Part shown: positions 47,955 to 57,603 of the stretch, piece by piece
Position numbering within the stretch: the first letter of the stretch is position 1
Layout: each line of letters starts with the position of its first letter
Assembly: GCA_039105265.1 (NCBI GenBank)
Contig: JAPFFF010000038.1
Coordinates: 682,001 to 746,000 of the forward strand
Reading direction: 5' to 3'
Origin: Tritrichomonas musculus
Lineage: Eukaryota; Parabasalia; Tritrichomonadida; Tritrichomonadidae
DNA length: 64,000 bases
Made by a program: the position numbers and the translations under genes
The notes under the pieces: generated by a model
Seen by the model: the letters and a program-made list of their open reading frames with translations, nothing else
The model's database searches: none
Told to the model about the DNA's origin: nothing

Positions 47955-50900
47955 ACCTAAGAGTACGTGCAAATTTAGGTAAGTTGGTTTGTTGAAATGT
48001 CTTTGACTTCCTGAATGCATTCGAACCATCCAACAAATCAAATGTCATACTTTCTCCTTCATGCATTCTTTCAAAAAGCTCTTCAACTGAGATATCCATC
48101 CTTTTGCACTTGTTGAGAATAACTTGTTTTGGAATTCCTTTGAGTCTAATATGATATCCTTCATTTCCTTGTTCATCAACCAAGATATCGAGGTAGCTCT
48201 TTTTACCAAGTGCAATGAGTTTTCTTGAGTGTATTTCCCCTTGACTACCTTCGAACTCATCAAAGTCATTATGAAACTGACACATATTTTTTCCAATAAG
48301 AGGTTGATGATACTTGAACTGGAATAAGTCAGCTATCCTTGGTACATCTTTTTCAAGTACATGCATACTATCAGTATCTTGATAAAAGATAGGTATACCT
48401 GCTTGCTCAGCTGTAGCCATAACCCTGTTCATTAAGTGCTTACTCCAAGAGAGAACGCTTGCACCAAATTGAGGTAGGTTGAAATGGTCATTAATTGGTT
48501 TCAACTTCTTGACATAGCACTTATCAATATTAGCATCTTCAACAACCTCCTTGATAAAGTTGTAGTTCCTCCAGAGGTACTTGTATAGTTGGCTTTTTGG
48601 TACTGTCTTGGTTTCAGTCTTTGTTGCTTTCAATATTGACTTGCCATATATGGAGTTGAGGAGGAGCTTTATTGTTTGTTCAAGAGGGTTCTTTTGCTTT
48701 TTATAACTTGCCCTGAGATTAAAGAGCTTCTCAATGAACTCATTGATTTTCTTGTTAAATCCTTCATCAAAGTAATAGCCACGTATTAACTCATATTCAA
48801 CATCATAAAATTCGAACAAGTCCATGAGACCTACTTTATCGATATAATAATGGTCAACAAGGAAATTGCCGAATATTTTACTACCTGCTTCATTCCTTGT
48901 AAATACTTGTCCAAATTTATATGGCTCTTTTGATTTACATTCGAGTTTCTTGATGTTGACTTCGATAAAGAATGTATCATATTGCATAAGTTGTTCATGT
49001 GTTGTACCTTGTGGTATTACTTTAGGTCTTCCTAATGGTATACCATCCATAACATACATTGCAGATGGATATAAGCTAACTGCATCAAAGTCTTGTATCT
49101 TTCCTTCGATGTATTGCTTTTCATTACCTGCTGTCATTGTTCTTCCACCAGAGACACATCGTTGTATGAAGTCTTGACACTTACCTGATAGTTCATAACA
49201 TCCATCAAAGCAACCATATTTCTTGGCAAAGCAGTATCCAATAGCACTTATAGATATAAAATCATGAACACCATACATATCTGTCTTTGTTTCTTTAAAG
49301 ACTGCTTTCAGGTCTTCATTAAATTTTTCCATTCCCTTCATCAAAACAATACAGTCCTTGAAACAATAGAAGATGGCATATTTAATGATGTCGATTTTGC
49401 CATCATTATAGCAATTTGCGATTTTTGCATTTTCGATAATCTGCTTGCAGTTTGCATCAAGTTGTGCTTTCGATAACTTATCTGCATTTTCATCGATGTA
49501 TTGCTGTTGGAACTCAGTAGCATCAACAATTCTTCTTTGAATGTTCTCTTGTGTATATAGCTTATATGCCATGACTTCCTTGTGAACATTGAGGTTGAAC
49601 ATTGTAGCAAATTTACTTAATGCTTGTGGTATTATACTGTATGAGTTCCTGAATGTTAATCTCTTTTTGACTTTCCTTGTACCTTCTTCGAATAATGTCA
49701 TGATGATTTGCAACACAGTTCCACTTCGTTCTGTTATCTGTGTATCCCATCCAGGTGTGTTAATGAAAAAACATGCATCATACTTGAGGTTATGAAAATA
49801 TGTTAATGAGCCACTCCATAAATAATTCAAGAGCTTCTGTCCACAATCTTCACCTTGAATAGATATTTTATGTATGTTGGCTCCATCTCGAAAGATAGTA
49901 CAATTGAGATATGGTATATGTGGACTGACTGTAGAGTTTGTTTCGAAGTCGCTATAATAAATCCTTGACCATGTATTTTGTTTCTTTTTATTATTCTCAA
50001 TGAGTCTTGTACTTTGTTCTGCATTATATTCGAGACTTACATAGTCATTAACATGTTCATATTCAGTTGTGTTGATAATATCCATTTCGCATGCTTTGAT
50101 TTCTTCAAATAGATGTAACTCAAACATCTTTTGGAAAAAGGTTATTGGTTTGATTCCATCATGTTTATAGTCTTTGACAGTCTTTCCATTTTTCTCCAAT
50201 CTTGCTATCATACATCTTTTGTCAAAAGGCATATATGCAAATGTTCTATCAAGTTCTTCATAGTGTTGAAGGTAGAATAATGTACAAGGTATTTTCCTGT
50301 TGAGCATATAATGGTCTTTGAACAATATCAGGTTAACTTCTCTTTTAAAATCAACAGACCATTTTTTCTTTCTGGTGTTGATTCTTGTTTCATACTTGTA
50401 TTTATCAGGTTGTTCAACAATTCTAATGATACTAAAATTGCACTTGAACTTTTTAGCTACTTCTTCTATCTTGTTATTGGGTATGGCTCTTGTTTGAACA
50501 AAAAATCGTAAGTCATCTATTTCATCATCAGTGAACACACCTGATTGTATACAAGCATATACAAAACAATTATCTCTGTAGTTCTCTTTCCTTACCTCAT
50601 GAAAGATTTGGTATGTAGATAAGTCTATCGGTGATAGATTGATGTATGGGAAAAAACTACCTTCTGGTGTATTTCGATAGTCTTCATCAATTTCGACTTC
50701 ATCATCATAGATTTCATGAGTATCCATATCTTGCATCTTGGTTCTAAAATGAACACCATCATTTGTTTTGTTCATGTCAATAAATTGTACCTCATATCGA
50801 ACTGGAATGAACATGTTTGAGATATATGGATTAGTGTCTGATTGGTCTTCACTTAAATCAAGTTCTCCTGTTATATGACCTAATGTACTTTCGATGTTGT

Positions 50901-51231
50901 GCTTATCACTGAGTGTGAAGTACTTGTGAGTTCCATCAAGTGCAATTGCTTTAACAATAGGTCTTCCAACATTTTTCTTTTTATGTATCTGTCGTAGTGC
51001 TTCCGTAAATGCGTACCTCTTATCTTCATCTTGATTGATGTCTGTAGCAAAACCAATACCTTGTCCTGCAGGAATCATGAGCTTCCTCATTTCTTCTTTA
51101 AATTTGTCTTTCTTTTGGTATTGTTTAGCACGTCGATTATATTCACGACGAAACTGTGATTTTGTATCAGCATAGACATCTCCAATAGCATCTAAAAAAT
51201 TATCTTCAATGTCCTTGTTCATGTTTAACAT
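47947..51231 (-). CDS. polB: Protein-primed family B DNA polymerase with possible OTU-like N-terminal domain
   Basis: Exonuclease motifs are DFETN (about residue 426), FHNLKYDACFF and the CFKDC region. Polymerase motifs are DAVSLYPSAMYV (about 711), LLLNSIYGKS (about 860) and YQDTDSMHVL (about 946). These identify a protein-primed PolB as in Polintons, adenoviruses and phi29, which replicates linear DNA from a terminal protein. The N-terminal 350 residues include DNCFVYACIQSG (about 219) and LILFKDHYML (about 305), a Cys/His pair spaced as in OTU-type cysteine proteases; this part is inference. The frame is open to 51264, but the Met at 51231 is preferred, with a TCACTTT initiator-like motif about 10 bases upstream. 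Confidence 0.92.
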   Translation of the reverse strand: MLNMNKDIEDNFLDAIGDVYADTKSQFRREYNRRAKQYQKKDKFKEEMRKLMIPAGQGIGFATDINQDEDKRYAFTEALRQIHKKKNVGRPIVKAIALDGTHKYFTLSDKHNIESTLGHITGELDLSEDQSDTNPYISNMFIPVRYEVQFIDMNKTNDGVHFRTKMQDMDTHEIYDDEVEIDEDYRNTPEGSFFPYINLSPIDLSTYQIFHEVRKENYRDNCFVYACIQSGVFTDDEIDDLRFFVQTRAIPNNKIEEVAKKFKCNFSIIRIVEQPDKYKYETRINTRKKKWSVDFKREVNLILFKDHYMLNRKIPCTLFYLQHYEELDRTFAYMPFDKRCMIARLEKNGKTVKDYKHDGIKPITFFQKMFELHLFEEIKACEMDIINTTEYEHVNDYVSLEYNAEQSTRLIENNKKKQNTWSRIYYSDFETNSTVSPHIPYLNCTIFRDGANIHKISIQGEDCGQKLLNYLWSGSLTYFHNLKYDACFFINTPGWDTQITERSGTVLQIIMTLFEEGTRKVKKRLTFRNSYSIIPQALSKFATMFNLNVHKEVMAYKLYTQENIQRRIVDATEFQQQYIDENADKLSKAQLDANCKQIIENAKIANCYNDGKIDIIKYAIFYCFKDCIVLMKGMEKFNEDLKAVFKETKTDMYGVHDFISISAIGYCFAKKYGCFDGCYELSGKCQDFIQRCVSGGRTMTAGNEKQYIEGKIQDFDAVSLYPSAMYVMDGIPLGRPKVIPQGTTHEQLMQYDTFFIEVNIKKLECKSKEPYKFGQVFTRNEAGSKIFGNFLVDHYYIDKVGLMDLFEFYDVEYELIRGYYFDEGFNKKINEFIEKLFNLRASYKKQKNPLEQTIKLLLNSIYGKSILKATKTETKTVPKSQLYKYLWRNYNFIKEVVEDANIDKCYVKKLKPINDHFNLPQFGASVLSWSKHLMNRVMATAEQAGIPIFYQDTDSMHVLEKDVPRIADLFQFKYHQPLIGKNMCQFHNDFDEFEGSQGEIHSRKLIALGKKSYLDILVDEQGNEGYHIRLKGIPKQVILNKCKRMDISVEELFERMHEGESMTFDLLDGSNAFRKSKTFQQTNLPKFARTLRFT

Positions 51232-51304
51232 AAAATAAAAGTGAAACGATAAAAATAAAAACAAAGAAAAAGTAAAAAAAATTATTTTTTAGTTATGACC
51301 TATC

Positions 51305-52750
51305 TTATTGGGGGTAATCATCATCATCAACGACATTATCTTCGAGATATGGAAAATGATATTGGAACTCATGTCCTTTCGACTTCGAGTCAGAGTTCCG
51401 TTCAATTTCGTTCTTCTCCATTGATTCACCAAATTGCTTAATGGCATTCAGCACTTGCTTCGGTGATTGCTTCTTTCCTTTTCTCTCGAAGCTGCATGCT
51501 TTGTCCAACTTCTCTTTCTCTTCTGGTGATAAGTATGGTCGAAGATGATAAATGCAATTGGACAACTTCCATCCATAGGACTTGAACACGTTTATCATCT
51601 CTGGTGCTTTTTTCTTGTCATATGATTCAATAGCGTCCATCATGTTTCGAAGATAATCAACTTCTACCATCATCAATCTCGATCTTGCCAACTTTTCAGC
51701 AAATGCATCATCTGTTGGAGGACCAGCTTGTTGAGCATTTTTCAGATCCGCCACGTCCTTCTTTAGATCGTGAATTTTGTTAATGTACTTCGCCACCTTT
51801 TTTGGAGCAAGTTCCAATTTCATCAGCTCGAGTGCGTATTCGTCGTTATCATCAATGTCTTTCCTGAGTTCTTCAGCATTGTGATTTATGTCTTGAATGT
51901 TATATTCTACACCAGTCATTTTCTCCTCCAACTTCGTTAATCGTTCTTTCAAGTTTTCATTTTCTTCTATTAATTGTTCCATTTCTTCTCGAAAGTCGAA
52001 TGGACGAACATTATCCTCCTTATAATCACTATTGGATTTCATATCATGAACACTTTTCGGTGGCTTATATGGTTCTTTGCGAGCTGGTGATGGTTCTTGT
52101 TCATGATCAACTTCTTCTTCTCCTTCTATCTTTGTTTCTTCTTTTGGATTGGAACCGAGTTTTTGATTCTCGACAAATGCAGATGGTCTAGCGAGAACTC
52201 TTGGAGGTGGTGGTATTTGTTGATTAGAAGGAGGTGGAGGAGGTGGAGGAACTTGTATTATATTATATGAGCGAGGTGGTGGAAAGACTTTATTGGAAAT
52301 TGGAACATATGGAACATATGGATTCTTCCTTCTTGCATCGTCTTCTTGCTTCAATCTTGCTAATGCTTCTTCTTCTTGCTTCTTCTTCCTTCTTGCTTCT
52401 TCTTCTTGCTGCTTCTTCAATCTAGCTGCTTCTTCTTCTTGCTGCTTCTTCAATCTAGCTGCTTCTTCTTCTTGTTGCTTCTTCAATCGAGCTGCTTCTT
52501 CTTCTTCTTGCTTCTTCTTCAATCTAGCTGCTTCTTCTTCTTGCTGCTTCTTCTTCAATCTAGCTGCTGCTTCTTCTTGCTGCTTCATGATGAACAGTCG
52601 CATGGATTCGAGTTGTTCTGGGGTCATGTTCTTGAGCCAAACTTCTGTGGGTGGAGCTGATGGCGGATCTGATGGTGGAGCTTGTTGACCCGATTGCTCG
52701 ATCGAGTCAAATAGACTAACATCGCTGTCTGAGCTGTAGTTGTATGACAT
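51305..52750 (-). CDS. Coiled-coil, Pro-rich protein of element B (481 aa)
   Basis: An N-terminal Ser/Asp/Pro segment is followed by about eight repeats of the type KKQQEEEAARL (about residues 50-140). Proline runs (VPPPPPPPSNQQIPPPP) follow, then an acidic/basic linker and two coiled-coil stretches near 255-345. The C terminus is helical with an acidic tail (VVDDDDYPQ). The DNA repeats also create shadow frames rich in Ser/Cys/Phe. Possibly a scaffold or core protein; function not known. Confidence 0.7.
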   Translation of the reverse strand: MSYNYSSDSDVSLFDSIEQSGQQAPPSDPPSAPPTEVWLKNMTPEQLESMRLFIMKQQEEAAARLKKKQQEEEAARLKKKQEEEEAARLKKQQEEEAARLKKQQEEEAARLKKQQEEEARRKKKQEEEALARLKQEDDARRKNPYVPYVPISNKVFPPPRSYNIIQVPPPPPPPSNQQIPPPPRVLARPSAFVENQKLGSNPKEETKIEGEEEVDHEQEPSPARKEPYKPPKSVHDMKSNSDYKEDNVRPFDFREEMEQLIEENENLKERLTKLEEKMTGVEYNIQDINHNAEELRKDIDDNDEYALELMKLELAPKKVAKYINKIHDLKKDVADLKNAQQAGPPTDDAFAEKLARSRLMMVEVDYLRNMMDAIESYDKKKAPEMINVFKSYGWKLSNCIYHLRPYLSPEEKEKLDKACSFERKGKKQSPKQVLNAIKQFGESMEKNEIERNSDSKSKGHEFQYHFPYLEDNVVDDDDYPQ

Positions 52751-52940
52751 ACAAGTATAAAAATGATCTATTTTCTAGTTGATATCACTAAATTTTAAAT
52801 TTCGTAGAAAAACTCGAAGGTGGATATTTTTCTTTGAAAAAGTTACATTAACTATAAAAATTCAAAAATTGAATTAAAAAAAATAAAATATATTGAAATT
52901 TTAAAAAAATATATTTATTAATATCACTATTATTTTATTA

Positions 52941-53366
52941 ATGATGAATGAAGAAGAAGATAAAATAGAAGATATTTTACAAAAACAAACACCTCCTAAA
53001 GATCATGATTCATTCGACTACAAAATTAATATAAACATGTCGAAAAAAATATCTCAACTAAAAGTTGAAGATGATACATCAAATTTAAGAACGATGTGTG
53101 AAAATTATGCTCATGCTCTTGAAAATGATGCACATCGACTTCGAGCAAAACAAAAAAAGAGGTATGATGAATGGTTTGACAACCTCGAGAAAGATTGTTA
53201 TCCTGCAAGAGACATTGTTAACTTGTACAACATGTTCTTTGGTCATGAACTATCTATTACTCGACTTGGTTTCGGGCATCTCGATGGAACAAAGAGACAC
53301 TTTACACATAAGAAAGTGAAAAGAAACAAGAAGTTCATCACAATGTACTACAAGAAAAATGAATAA
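52941..53366 (+). CDS. Element B protein, unknown (141 aa)
   Basis: Begins MMNEEEDKIEDILQKQTPPK. Charged and helical, with a strongly basic C terminus (HFTHKKVKRNKKFITMYYK) suggesting nucleic-acid binding. It lies opposite to its left neighbour, with a divergent AT-rich gap of about 190 bases. No family recognised. Confidence 0.6.
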   Translation: MMNEEEDKIEDILQKQTPPKDHDSFDYKININMSKKISQLKVEDDTSNLRTMCENYAHALENDAHRLRAKQKKRYDEWFDNLEKDCYPARDIVNLYNMFFGHELSITRLGFGHLDGTKRHFTHKKVKRNKKFITMYYKKNE

Positions 53367-53396
53367 CTAAAAAAAAAGTTTTTTTTTTAACTACAT

Positions 53397-53666
53397 GTTT
53401 TTCCTCATAAGCTACCTTTTTCCTCATAAGCTACCTTTTTCCTCATAAGCTACCTTTTTCCTCATAAGCTACCTTTTTCCTCATAAGCTACCTTTTTCCT
53501 CATAAGCTACCTTTTTCCTCATAAGCTACCTTTTTCCTCATAAGCTACCTTTTTTCCTCATAAGCTACCTTTTTCCTCATAAGCTACCTTTTTCCTCATA
53601 AGCTACCTTTTTCCTCATAAGCTACCTTTTTCCTCATAAGCTACCTCATTCTTCATAAGCTACCTT
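53397..53666. repeat. 19-bp minisatellite, about 14 copies
   Basis: The unit is CTACCTTTTTCCTCATAAG on the plus strand. Read on the minus strand it matches the last codons of the gene at 53646-53924 (KKVAYEE), so the array seems to have expanded from that gene's 3' end into the downstream spacer. One unit has an extra T. Confidence 0.9.
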
Positions 53667-53924
53667 TTTGCTTTCATACGACATTATTTTTTCCTTCATA
53701 CTTTGTATTTCTCTTTTCTTTCTTTCACGATATGCCTTTTGCTGTTGTTTACGTGCTTCATTTCGTTCTTCAACTGTTGCATACTTTTGCTTTCTACCAC
53801 GTTTTTCTGTTGTTTCAGTTTTTGCAGTATCAATATTTTTGAGGTTGTTGTTACTCTTGGACTTCTTCAACTTCTTGATGATAGCTGTTTCCTTGAACTC
53901 ACCCAAATCTAAATTTTGGCTCAT
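53646..53924 (-). CDS. Small basic bZIP-like protein of element B (92 aa)
   Basis: The frame is open to 54059, but the upstream part overlaps the start of the opposite gene. The Met at 53924 (MSQNLDLGEFKETAIIKKLK) is the likelier start. Residues 40-80 are highly basic (KRGRKQKYATVEERNEARKQ, then QQKAYRERKKREI), like the basic region of a bZIP protein, with only a short possible zipper after it. A DNA-binding or DNA-condensing role is likely. The C terminus is encoded by sequence that seeds the adjacent minisatellite. Confidence 0.6.
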   Translation of the reverse strand: MSQNLDLGEFKETAIIKKLKKSKSNNNLKNIDTAKTETTEKRGRKQKYATVEERNEARKQQQKAYRERKKREIQSMKEKIMSYESKKVAYEE

Positions 53925-54000
53925 GATTTCATTCGAGAAAAAAAATTGAATTATTTTTGAAAATTGAATATTCGCAAACAAAATCACTTCATTTTTTAAA

Positions 54001-54372
54001 ATGTCGCGTTCTGGAAATGACTTCAAAGAATTCCAAAAACAGCAAAAGCTAGCTATCAAAAATGCTCATGTTGAAATAGCCAATGCTATTAAAGAGGTGA
54101 TATTTCTGTTCAACCAAAAAATAATAAACTCGACATCATCTAATGTCTGCACCATCTATGACCCTTTGATACAAGCAAACATGAACAAGATTGCTGAAGC
54201 ACTTACTCAAATGAATCTCACTACCTGCGAGGTTTTTCATAAAAAGATTCCTCAATCTCCAACACCAAAATCTATTGGCTTTCACGTGCCTATAGTGCCT
54301 GACTCGCAAGAGACACAAGAAGAAGATGATGAAGATGAACAAGAAGCTTCATCTCCAAAAGACAAGGAGTAA
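54001..54372 (+). CDS. Element B protein, unknown (123 aa)
   Basis: Begins MSRSGNDFKEFQKQQKLAIK. A helical domain (1-85) is followed by a Pro/Ser linker and an acidic tail (TQEEDDEDEQEASSPKDKE). Divergent from the bZIP-like gene, with 76 bases between starts. No family recognised. Confidence 0.6.
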   Translation: MSRSGNDFKEFQKQQKLAIKNAHVEIANAIKEVIFLFNQKIINSTSSNVCTIYDPLIQANMNKIAEALTQMNLTTCEVFHKKIPQSPTPKSIGFHVPIVPDSQETQEEDDEDEQEASSPKDKE

Positions 54373-54424
54373 GAGTAAAAAATAATTACTTCTAATTTTA
54401 AGTTTTTTTTATATATGTCTTTTT

Positions 54425-54949
54425 TTATACTATGCAATATTTTAAGCATACATGATAATTATTAACAAGCTCATTATATTCTTTATTATATACTTGTTTC
54501 AAGTCAATGACTACCTCTCCATTATCTTTAATAATCTTAATAGCATCTATTTTTCTTATTGGATTGCTCTTAGCTGCACAACATCCAACATCTTCATTAA
54601 GTTGTACTTCAACCTCACTAACATGTAGTATTGCTTTGATGATGTTGCTAAGAGATTCAATAGGTACTATGATGCATTTCTTTGATATAATGTTAGCTAG
54701 TAGTGCTTTGTCTTGATTAAGTAGTATTTGTGCATATGCTTCAAGTATAACATTACGTACATCTGGTTCAACTTCAACAGGTTCAGTTTGCACTCCAATG
54801 TCTCTTGTAATAACAATGTCTTCCTTGCCATCATCTCTCTTATTAATAATAATGTTGTTGTTGATGTTTGATGTAGATGATGCAGCTGCTGATGGTTCTA
54901 AAGATACATTTGCTTGAACTCCATTGGTTGTACCCCTCTTCTTAATCAT
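54425..54949 (-). CDS. Element B protein, unknown (174 aa)
   Basis: The N-terminal 60 residues are low complexity (SLEPSAAASSTSNINNNIII). A helical domain follows (VRNVILEAYAQILLNQDKAL, then IISKKCIIVPIESLSNIIKA). It contains an IGVQTEPVEVE segment; similar GVQT / GTQTKP / GIQTDD strings occur in the protease protein at 61743-63323, so this may be a shared short linear motif. No family recognised. Confidence 0.6.
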   Translation of the reverse strand: MIKKRGTTNGVQANVSLEPSAAASSTSNINNNIIINKRDDGKEDIVITRDIGVQTEPVEVEPDVRNVILEAYAQILLNQDKALLANIISKKCIIVPIESLSNIIKAILHVSEVEVQLNEDVGCCAAKSNPIRKIDAIKIIKDNGEVVIDLKQVYNKEYNELVNNYHVCLKYCIV

Positions 54950-54970
54950 TTAGGTTGGGAAAAAATAGGC

Positions 54971-55417
54971 TTAAAGTACTAAGTCTAGCTGTTCTCCAAT
55001 AAACATGTCAAATGACTCAATTTGATATTTCTGCTTGAGAGCATCGATTTTTGGTTTATGACTTGTAGGAGCAGCTGCAATGGAGTAGTTGTAGTATTTG
55101 ATTCCTTGATACTCTTGAGTGGTAGTGTTTCCATTTATGTAGAACTCTTCGAAATCTTCAGTTATTTTTCTCCTTGAGTTAGGCTTAATAAATATTGAGT
55201 CAAGATCAAGTTCTTTGAGCTTATCTGGATAAAATCTGTGGCACTTGTCTTTTACCTTGATTGAGACATAGAGTACTTTGCCTAAATAACTCCATTCTCC
55301 TGTTTTCATTGGGTACTTGTCACAAAGTATCGAGAAATTACATTGTTTAGTATTTGGAGCACATTTTGCGCGAAGTTCATTGACATAGTCATAGACGTTT
55401 CTTGTTGTCATTTTCAT
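54971..55417 (-). CDS. Element B protein, unknown (148 aa)
   Basis: Begins MKMTTRNVYDYVNELRAKCA. Mixed alpha/beta, four Cys in the first 30 residues (one in CNFSILCDKYP), strands near YVSIKVKDKCHRFYPD, ending LDLVL. Lies between small genes of the same strand. No family recognised. Confidence 0.55.
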   Translation of the reverse strand: MKMTTRNVYDYVNELRAKCAPNTKQCNFSILCDKYPMKTGEWSYLGKVLYVSIKVKDKCHRFYPDKLKELDLDSIFIKPNSRRKITEDFEEFYINGNTTTQEYQGIKYYNYSIAAAPTSHKPKIDALKQKYQIESFDMFIGEQLDLVL

Positions 55418-55441
55418 CTGGATAAAAAATTCAATAAAAAA

Positions 55442-55876
55442 TTAATATATGTTATTTTGGGTAAAGATATGTTGGGTAGGTCCATATCGAATATCTTGTT
55501 TATTATATTCTCTTGCTCTACCTTGCATTGGTGGTTTCTCAGGCTTCTTAAGATATTTTGGTAAGAGAGGTACTGGTCTATCTTTTTCACCTATATGTCG
55601 ATAAAAACCACCATCTGTAATACTAACAGGAGGTTCACGAACAGGTTTGGTTATATGTTCTCGAGTATCTGGAAATCTAACAGGGTCCTCATGTTCAATA
55701 ATCTGGGTAGGTGGTCGATTAATATATGGGTTGAAGGTTACAGAATAAGTATTAGTATTACTGAACACACCAAAATGTTGAAACTCTAAGTCCTTATTTT
55801 TCATGGTAGCTTCATTATACATCATACCTTCTCTTCCAACAATCTCAGCATGTGGGCTTCTATAATCATTCGACAT
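55442..55876 (-). CDS. Element B protein, unknown, Pro/Tyr-rich (144 aa)
   Basis: Begins MSNDYRSPHAEIVGREGMMY. Extended, proline-rich and charged (NRPPTQIIEHEDPVRFPD, LLPKYLKKPEKPPMQG). Probably unstructured and virion-associated, given its place directly downstream of the major capsid gene. No family recognised. Confidence 0.55.
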   Translation of the reverse strand: MSNDYRSPHAEIVGREGMMYNEATMKNKDLEFQHFGVFSNTNTYSVTFNPYINRPPTQIIEHEDPVRFPDTREHITKPVREPPVSITDGGFYRHIGEKDRPVPLLPKYLKKPEKPPMQGRAREYNKQDIRYGPTQHIFTQNNIY

Positions 55877-55903
55877 TTACAAAAAAATAAAATATACTTC
55901 TTT

Positions 55904-57586
55904 TTACTCAGGGGTTGTTAAATCATAAGGACCAATACGTACTGATGGTGGCATACCATTAGGTCTAATTAAGATACTAATTGATATATCTGTTAATAAG
56001 CATAATAATGGAGGTGTATCTACTTCCTGTCTAAATGGATTATCTGCCTTTTGACTACATATCAATTCGAAGTTAATAGGTGCAAGACTTGAAAGACCTT
56101 GTTGATATGTTCCATCTGTTTCAGTAGGAAGACCTATGAAGAATGAGGACCTATCATTTGGATAATAGCCTGTTGTGTTTTCATTATATTGATACTCATT
56201 CGCTAAACTTGCAATAACCTCTTTATTAAATCCATTTTGCTCTCCATTCATGTTCATTGCATTCTGGCAATATTCGAGGAACTCTGGATACTTACCATTC
56301 GTACCAAATGCTTTAGCAGGAATATTATTGTAATTACCACAATTCATATGAAATGCTTCAAACATAGGATTCTTGAAGTATGTCTTATGCGTATGCTTGA
56401 GTGGGAATAAGCAAAACATACTATCTACAAAATTAGGTGTAATAGTAATAGTTGCTTTATCTTGTTCATTATTAAGAGGTCTTGTACAAGTGTAAAATGA
56501 CATTATCTGTGTTGGGAATGTAAGTGGATGTTGTGGGTTAGCATATCTTTGAACAAGTGCTGTATATACAGATTCATGAATACCAAAACAAGGTATAATA
56601 CTCGCACATTCTTCAATGGAATAATCAACAACACTCCAAGTTCTCCAATCACTGTAAATAGTTCGGTCAACTCTTGCCTTAGTATTGTTAGCTCCTGCGA
56701 CTTCATATGCTCCTCCATGATTTTCACCAACAGGTGGAAGATTCTTGGGGTCATTAATCTTATCCATTGCTATTTTTTCGGTACTTGTCCACATCCATAT
56801 TGGTTCTCCAATAGGTCGAAATTCATTGGTAATTTCATCAACATTGAAGTCTTTCATTATATGTGGATTAGCAACCAAGCTCTTTTCAAAACCAACTGGA
56901 CAATATACCATACCAGCTGTTGAAAAGTATAGACGTAATTCGATTTTACCTGCAAATGCTGGCAAGTACTTGATATTAGATAAAGGTAGGAATCGTCGCA
57001 AATCAATCTTTAATCTAATTGTTTCAGTGACAGAAGTCACATCTTTGTTAAGATTTGCAACAAAACCACATCTCCTTCCATGAGTATCATTCCAAATATC
57101 CTTATGTCTTGCTTTACTATATATATCAGCTCTTTTAGTAACTTCATTTGCACAACATGCAGTTAAAAAGGATTCTTCACATCCAAAGTTCTGGGTATAA
57201 AGCGTCATACCATTAGCTACAATTTCATACTTCTCAACAGCATCTCGAGCATCCTTAAAACCAAACCATACCTTACCAAAATTATAACCACTGACATTTT
57301 CTAAATCACTTAGAATTGGCTTGTCTATTTTTATCATCACTTTCATATCTGCTCGAATAAATCCATTATATATATCAGCAGTATTATGAGTATTAGGAGA
57401 GATAATACATGTTGTATAGGAACCACTCTTAATTGGTGGTGATGGTGAATACGAAGTTTGTGGATTTAATGAGTATGCCTTATTTGTATCACTAAGTGCT
57501 ATGCAATTATCGACAACATCAAAGTAAGATGCAATCTGGGTACAAACCTCTGCTGAGGTTTTCATATAGGATTCCTTGTTGAGCAT
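55904..57586 (-). CDS. Major capsid protein candidate, element B (560 aa)
   Basis: Length, beta-rich composition and neighbourhood (ATPase and pVI-like gene upstream) fit a Polinton double-jelly-roll capsid protein. Features include KVMIKIDKPILSDLENVSGY, KVWFGFKDARDAVEKYEI, a middle IRLKIDLRRFLPLSNIKYLP segment and a C-terminal ISILIRPNGMPPSVRIGP. It corresponds in size and order to the element A capsid candidate. The family assignment needs profile comparison. Confidence 0.7.
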   Translation of the reverse strand: MLNKESYMKTSAEVCTQIASYFDVVDNCIALSDTNKAYSLNPQTSYSPSPPIKSGSYTTCIISPNTHNTADIYNGFIRADMKVMIKIDKPILSDLENVSGYNFGKVWFGFKDARDAVEKYEIVANGMTLYTQNFGCEESFLTACCANEVTKRADIYSKARHKDIWNDTHGRRCGFVANLNKDVTSVTETIRLKIDLRRFLPLSNIKYLPAFAGKIELRLYFSTAGMVYCPVGFEKSLVANPHIMKDFNVDEITNEFRPIGEPIWMWTSTEKIAMDKINDPKNLPPVGENHGGAYEVAGANNTKARVDRTIYSDWRTWSVVDYSIEECASIIPCFGIHESVYTALVQRYANPQHPLTFPTQIMSFYTCTRPLNNEQDKATITITPNFVDSMFCLFPLKHTHKTYFKNPMFEAFHMNCGNYNNIPAKAFGTNGKYPEFLEYCQNAMNMNGEQNGFNKEVIASLANEYQYNENTTGYYPNDRSSFFIGLPTETDGTYQQGLSSLAPINFELICSQKADNPFRQEVDTPPLLCLLTDISISILIRPNGMPPSVRIGPYDLTTPE

Positions 57587-57603
57587 TTTAGATGGAAAAA
57601 AAT

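Noticed and set aside
52234-52688. Plus-strand Ser/Cys/Phe-rich ORFs
   Set aside because: Complement of the Glu/Ala/Lys coiled-coil repeats of the gene at 51305-52750.
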